Of a stretch of DNA of 7,735 bases, positions 5,140 to 7,735 are shown piece after piece (position 1 is the stretch's first letter; each line of letters opens with the position of its first letter). The translations under genes and the position numbers were made by a program. The notes below the pieces were generated by a model. That model worked only from the letters and a program-made list of their open reading frames with translations, was not told the DNA's origin and did no database searches. Source of the DNA: Oscillospiraceae bacterium. GTDB lineage: Bacteria; Bacillota; Clostridia; Oscillospirales; Ruminococcaceae. The DNA lies in the NCBI GenBank assembly GCA_900765125.1, contig CAAFQL010000112.1, forward strand, positions 1 through 7,735, given 5' to 3'.

Positions 5140-7224
5140 TTAGTCCTCCATAGACTTTCTGATAGACTCAATGTCAATATCACCGGCAAATACACCGCTG
5201 TCCTTACCCAGAGCATCCGGGATTACAGTGAATGTATTGGAAATGCCGTCCTGTGCATTGCTCCAAGGAAGCTTAGCAACAGAAGCCATAGATGCAGCTG
5301 CACCATGAGTATCTCTGCCGTGCATAGGATTTGCACCAGGAGCCAGAGGAACGCCCTGCTTACGTCCATCAGGTGTATTACCTGTTTTCTTACCATATAC
5401 AACGTTTGATGTGATAGTCAGGATAGATGTGGTCGGAACACCGTTTCTGTAGCAGTGATTGCTGCGAACCATATCCATGAACTTGTTGAGAATATCAACA
5501 GCGATCTCATCTACACGGTCATCATTGTTGCCGTACTTCGGGAAGTCGCCTTCGATCTCAAAGTCAGTTACAACACCGTATTCGTCACGGATGCACTTAA
5601 CCTTTGCATACTTAATAGCGGACAGTGAGTCTGCTACTACGGACAGACCTGCGATACCTGTTGCAAAGTAACGCTTTACATCTCTGTCATGGAGAGCCAT
5701 CTGAAGTGCTTCATAGCAATACTTATCGTGCATATAGTGAATGCAGTTAAGAGTATCAACATAAAGCTTAGCCAGCCATTCCATCATATCGATGTACTTA
5801 TCCATTACATCATCATATTCAAGATAATCACCTGTTACAGGTCTGAACTTAGGACCTACCTGATTGTGCTTACCTGTCTTAGCGTCGATTCTTTCATCAA
5901 CACCGCCATTGATAGCGTACAGCAGACACTTTGCAAGGTTTGCACGTGCACCGAAGAACTGCATTTCCTTACCTACTCTCATAGAGGATACGCAGCAAGC
6001 GATCGCATAGTCGTCACCGTGAGTTACTCTCATCAGGTCATCGTTCTCATACTGGAAGGAAGATGTATTGATAGAGAGCTTAGCGCAATATCTCTTGAAT
6101 GCTTCAGGCAGCTTCTTTGACCACAGAACTGTCAGGTTTGGCTCCGGAGCTGTACCAAGGTTTTCAAGAGTATGCAGATAACGGAAGCTGTTCTTTGTTA
6201 CCAGAGTTCTGCCATCGATACCAATACCGCCAATAGATTCTGTTACCCACTGCGGGTCGCCTGAGAACAATGCATTGTATTCAGGAGTTCTTGCAAATTT
6301 TACCATACGCAGCTTCATAATGAAGTGGTCGATATATTCCTGAGCCTGCTCTTCTGTCAGGATTCCCTTGTCCATATCACGCTGGATATAAATGTCAAGG
6401 AAAGTAGAAGTACGGCCAAGGCTCATTGCTGCACCGTTCTGATCCTTAACAGCACCCAGATATGCAAAATATGTCCACTGGATAGCTTCATGTGCATTTG
6501 TTGCAGGCTTGGAAATATCATAACCGTACTTAGCAGCCATGTTCTTCAAAGCCTTAAGAGCCTTGATCTGCTCGGAGAGCTCTTCACGCAGACGGATCTT
6601 GTCATCTGTCATTGTACCACATACAGTAGACTTCTGATAAAGCTTATCTTCGATAAGTCTGTCAACACCATACAGAGCAACTCTTCTGTAGTCGCCGATG
6701 ATTCTGCCTCTGCCGTAAGCATCCGGCAGACCTGTGATGATCGCATTATGACGTGCAGACATCATTTCAGGAGTATAAACATCAAATACACCTGCATTAT
6801 GTGTCTTACGATATTTATTAAAGATAAAGCTGATTTCAGGATCTACTTCATAGCCATAGGACTTGCAAGCACCCTCTGCCATACGAATGCCGCCGAAAGG
6901 CTGGAGTGAACGCTTCAGAGGCTTATCTGTCTGAAAACCAACGATAGTTTCAAGTTCCTTGTTCAGATATCCGGCTTCATGAGAATCAACTGTAGATACA
7001 ATTTTTGTATCCATATCAATTCCTCCGCCGTTCTCTCTTTCCTGACGGAACAGATCCATAACCTGATCCCAAAGCTTAGTTGTAGCTTCAGTAGGTCCTA
7101 CCAAGAAGCTTTCATCACCCTCATAAGGTGTGTAGTTCTTCTGAATAAAGTCACGTACATCAATAGTAGATGTCCATGCACCGCCGTTAAAACCTTCCCA
7201 TTCACTGGGCATTACTTTTGCCAT
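5140..7224 (-). CDS. pflB: Pyruvate formate-lyase main chain lacking the glycyl radical domain
   Basis: Formate C-acetyltransferase: pyruvate plus CoA gives acetyl-CoA plus formate, central to anaerobic mixed-acid fermentation; cytoplasmic. Family motifs are intact: SLQPFGGIRMAEG, the adjacent catalytic cysteines in DDYAIACCVSSM (C410 and C411), and MQFFGARANLAK. Other motifs are NGGVDE, VGPKF, TPDGRKQGVPLAPGANP and NAQDGISNTF. The chain has 694 residues, against about 740-760 for normal PFL. It ends soon after VIPDALGKD, precisely where the C-terminal radical domain would begin. That domain is encoded separately at 4863-4624. The stop is followed by an ordinary spacer and a new SD, so this is a gene split and not a sequencing frameshift. 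I prefer ATG 7224, because AAAGGAG then has 8-nt spacing; ATG 7230 (two residues longer) is only 2 nt from it. First gene of the operon, with a strong promoter, so high expression is likely. Confidence 0.97.
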   Translation of the reverse strand: MAKVMPSEWEGFNGGAWTSTIDVRDFIQKNYTPYEGDESFLVGPTEATTKLWDQVMDLFRQERENGGGIDMDTKIVSTVDSHEAGYLNKELETIVGFQTDKPLKRSLQPFGGIRMAEGACKSYGYEVDPEISFIFNKYRKTHNAGVFDVYTPEMMSARHNAIITGLPDAYGRGRIIGDYRRVALYGVDRLIEDKLYQKSTVCGTMTDDKIRLREELSEQIKALKALKNMAAKYGYDISKPATNAHEAIQWTYFAYLGAVKDQNGAAMSLGRTSTFLDIYIQRDMDKGILTEEQAQEYIDHFIMKLRMVKFARTPEYNALFSGDPQWVTESIGGIGIDGRTLVTKNSFRYLHTLENLGTAPEPNLTVLWSKKLPEAFKRYCAKLSINTSSFQYENDDLMRVTHGDDYAIACCVSSMRVGKEMQFFGARANLAKCLLYAINGGVDERIDAKTGKHNQVGPKFRPVTGDYLEYDDVMDKYIDMMEWLAKLYVDTLNCIHYMHDKYCYEALQMALHDRDVKRYFATGIAGLSVVADSLSAIKYAKVKCIRDEYGVVTDFEIEGDFPKYGNNDDRVDEIAVDILNKFMDMVRSNHCYRNGVPTTSILTITSNVVYGKKTGNTPDGRKQGVPLAPGANPMHGRDTHGAAASMASVAKLPWSNAQDGISNTFTVIPDALGKDSGVFAGDIDIESIRKSMED

Positions 7225-7232
7225 TTTCATCT

Positions 7233-7254
7233 CTCCTTTGCTAAATTAAGCAAA
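7233..7254 (-). promoter_or_regulatory. Hairpin overlapping the pflB ribosome binding site
   Basis: TTTGCT, loop TAATTT, AGCAAA (7254-7237) is a perfect 6-bp stem. Its last three A residues are the first bases of the SD AAAGGAG (7239-7233). It is small, so it could tune initiation slightly but is unlikely to be a strong switch by itself. Confidence 0.45.
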
Positions 7255-7270
7255 AAATATTTTTGTTTCA

Positions 7271-7300
7271 GGAAAGCTTATCTTTAAAGATTGCTTTTCC
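7271..7300 (-). promoter_or_regulatory. Stem-loop at the 5' end of the PFL operon mRNA
   Basis: On the minus strand GGAAAAGC pairs with GCTTTCC (7 bp with one bulged A) around the 12-nt palindrome ATCTTTAAAGAT. It begins about 7 nt after the predicted transcript start. Such 5' stem-loops often protect abundant mRNAs from decay. The same symmetry could instead be a protein-binding operator just downstream of the promoter. The sequence matches no operator I can name. Confidence 0.5.
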
Positions 7301-7313
7301 TTAACCCATATTT

Positions 7314-7342
7314 ATAATAACACATCGCACCTATGATGTCAA
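7314..7342 (-). promoter_or_regulatory. Promoter of the PFL operon
   Basis: On the minus strand there is a perfect -35 TTGACA (7342-7337), a 17-bp spacer and the -10 TATTAT (7319-7314). Transcription should begin near 7307, leaving a leader of about 83 nt to ATG 7224. A near-consensus promoter fits the high expression expected of PFL in a fermenting anaerobe. Confidence 0.85.
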
Positions 7343-7524
7343 TAGATTTTTTCCGTTTCTACTCATTATTTAAACATTTATACCAATTCTGCCTTACTTT
7401 ATTTAATCCTCTTATTGATACTTAATATTGTTAAGTTGTATTATTTTTTATTTTATACTATTATTTACACACAATGATTTCATATTCATTTTCAAGATAA
7501 AAAAATCACTCTGCAATACGTAGG

Positions 7525-7553
7525 TTGACTATAAACCGATCAGAAGTTATAAT
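7525..7553 (+). promoter_or_regulatory. Promoter of the Xre-type regulator
   Basis: On the plus strand there is a -35 TTGACT (7525-7530), a 17-bp spacer and a perfect -10 TATAAT (7548-7553). The start should be near 7560, about 25 nt before the ATG at 7585. Confidence 0.82.
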
Positions 7554-7584
7554 TAAATCAAATAAATAAAGGAACAAATTTCAT

Positions 7585-7735
7585 ATGCAGTATGTAACAG
7601 GAGAAACAATAAAAACTCTGCGTGAAAAGAAAAAACTTACACAAAAAGAAATCGGTGCTCTGATTTGTGTAAATGATAAAACAATTTCCAAATGGGAAAC
7701 CATCAGAGGTCTTCCGGATATCAGTATTCTGACCG
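7585..7735 (+). CDS. Xre/Cro-CI-type helix-turn-helix regulator, N-terminal part only
   Basis: The frame is open from ATG 7585 to the window edge: 50 complete codons. The N-terminus is a Cro/CI helix-turn-helix (HTH_3). IKTLREKKKLTQKEIGAL is the first helix and the start of the motif, and VNDKTISKWET is the recognition helix with the typical I-S-K-W-E. It is followed by RGLPDISIL, as in Xre-type proteins. AAAGGA lies 11 nt upstream, somewhat far but usable. The gene is divergent from the PFL operon, and nothing in the sequence shows that it regulates it. In clostridia such proteins often carry extra C-terminal domains (membrane, TPR or zinc-ribbon), which cannot be seen here. Confidence 0.9.
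   Translation, partial: MQYVTGETIKTLREKKKLTQKEIGALICVNDKTISKWETIRGLPDISILT

Larger units (their letters stand above)
7225..7584. other. Divergent intergenic region between pflB and the Xre-type regulator
   Basis: About 360 nt without a gene. From left to right it holds the pflB SD and its hairpin, the 5' stem-loop and the pflB promoter. Then comes about 180 nt of very AT-rich DNA, and then the promoter of the plus-strand regulator. In the AT-rich part the only symmetry I saw is ACTTAA-TATTG-TTAAGT (7420-7436), about 80 bp upstream of the pflB -35. It does not fit the Rex consensus TTGTTAA-N4-TTAACAA. No credible small ORF with an SD was found. Confidence 0.7.

Noticed and set aside
6325..6909. 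Open frames on the plus strand within pflB (also 5011-5409, 5689-6120 and 6979-7287)
   Set aside because: They lie opposite a highly conserved PFL frame, have no family motifs and no convincing ribosome binding sites.
7420..7436. Rex redox-repressor operator upstream of pflB
   Set aside because: The inverted repeat does not match TTGTTAA-N4-TTAACAA in arms or spacing.
7441..7500. 13-codon frame (MNMKSL...) on the minus strand in the divergent intergenic region
   Set aside because: No SD, AT-rich random appearance, not linked to any structure.

Overview
The window looks like the chromosome of an anaerobic, low-GC Firmicute, most likely a gut Ruminococcus-type clostridium. The reasons are a dockerin on a secreted BspA-type leucine-rich-repeat protein, a pyruvate formate-lyase (PFL) fermentation operon, AT-rich spacers with sigma-A-type promoters, and strong AGGAGG-type ribosome binding sites. 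The genus is inferred from these traits, not from any database match.

Layout: every gene except the last reads on the minus strand, so transcription runs from high to low coordinates. At the right end an Xre-type helix-turn-helix regulator starts on the plus strand (7585, cut by the window edge). Divergent from it is a four-gene PFL operon: the PFL main chain (7224-5140), a 68-residue acidic Cys-containing protein (5107-4901), a separate 79-residue glycyl radical domain (4863-4624), a GC-rich hairpin, and the radical-SAM activating enzyme pflA (4531-3776). Next is a CorA-type divalent cation transporter (3543-2605) with its own promoter and a long leader. A terminator hairpin closes it. Then a well-formed promoter drives two tandem secreted BspA-like proteins; the first (2452-1091) has a C-terminal dockerin and the second (1072 to beyond base 1) is truncated by the window.

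Two things stand out. (1) PFL is naturally split: the main chain stops just before the glycyl radical domain, which is a separate gene with its own Shine-Dalgarno (SD) sequence. An unrecognised small protein lies between the two halves, and its first part resembles the start of the radical domain. The active enzyme should therefore assemble from at least two polypeptides, activated by the PflA encoded last in the operon. (2) The corA leader encodes a 26-codon peptide beginning MNADPYP, reminiscent of the Asp/Glu-Pro-rich MgtL peptide that controls enterobacterial mgtA. Its stop codon touches an 11-bp hairpin. That hairpin competes with a 14-bp hairpin burying the corA SD and GTG start. This is the architecture of a translational attenuator. 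It would induce corA when ribosomes fail early in the leader, as expected at low Mg2+.

No RNA genes, CRISPR arrays, insertion sequences or phage genes were seen.
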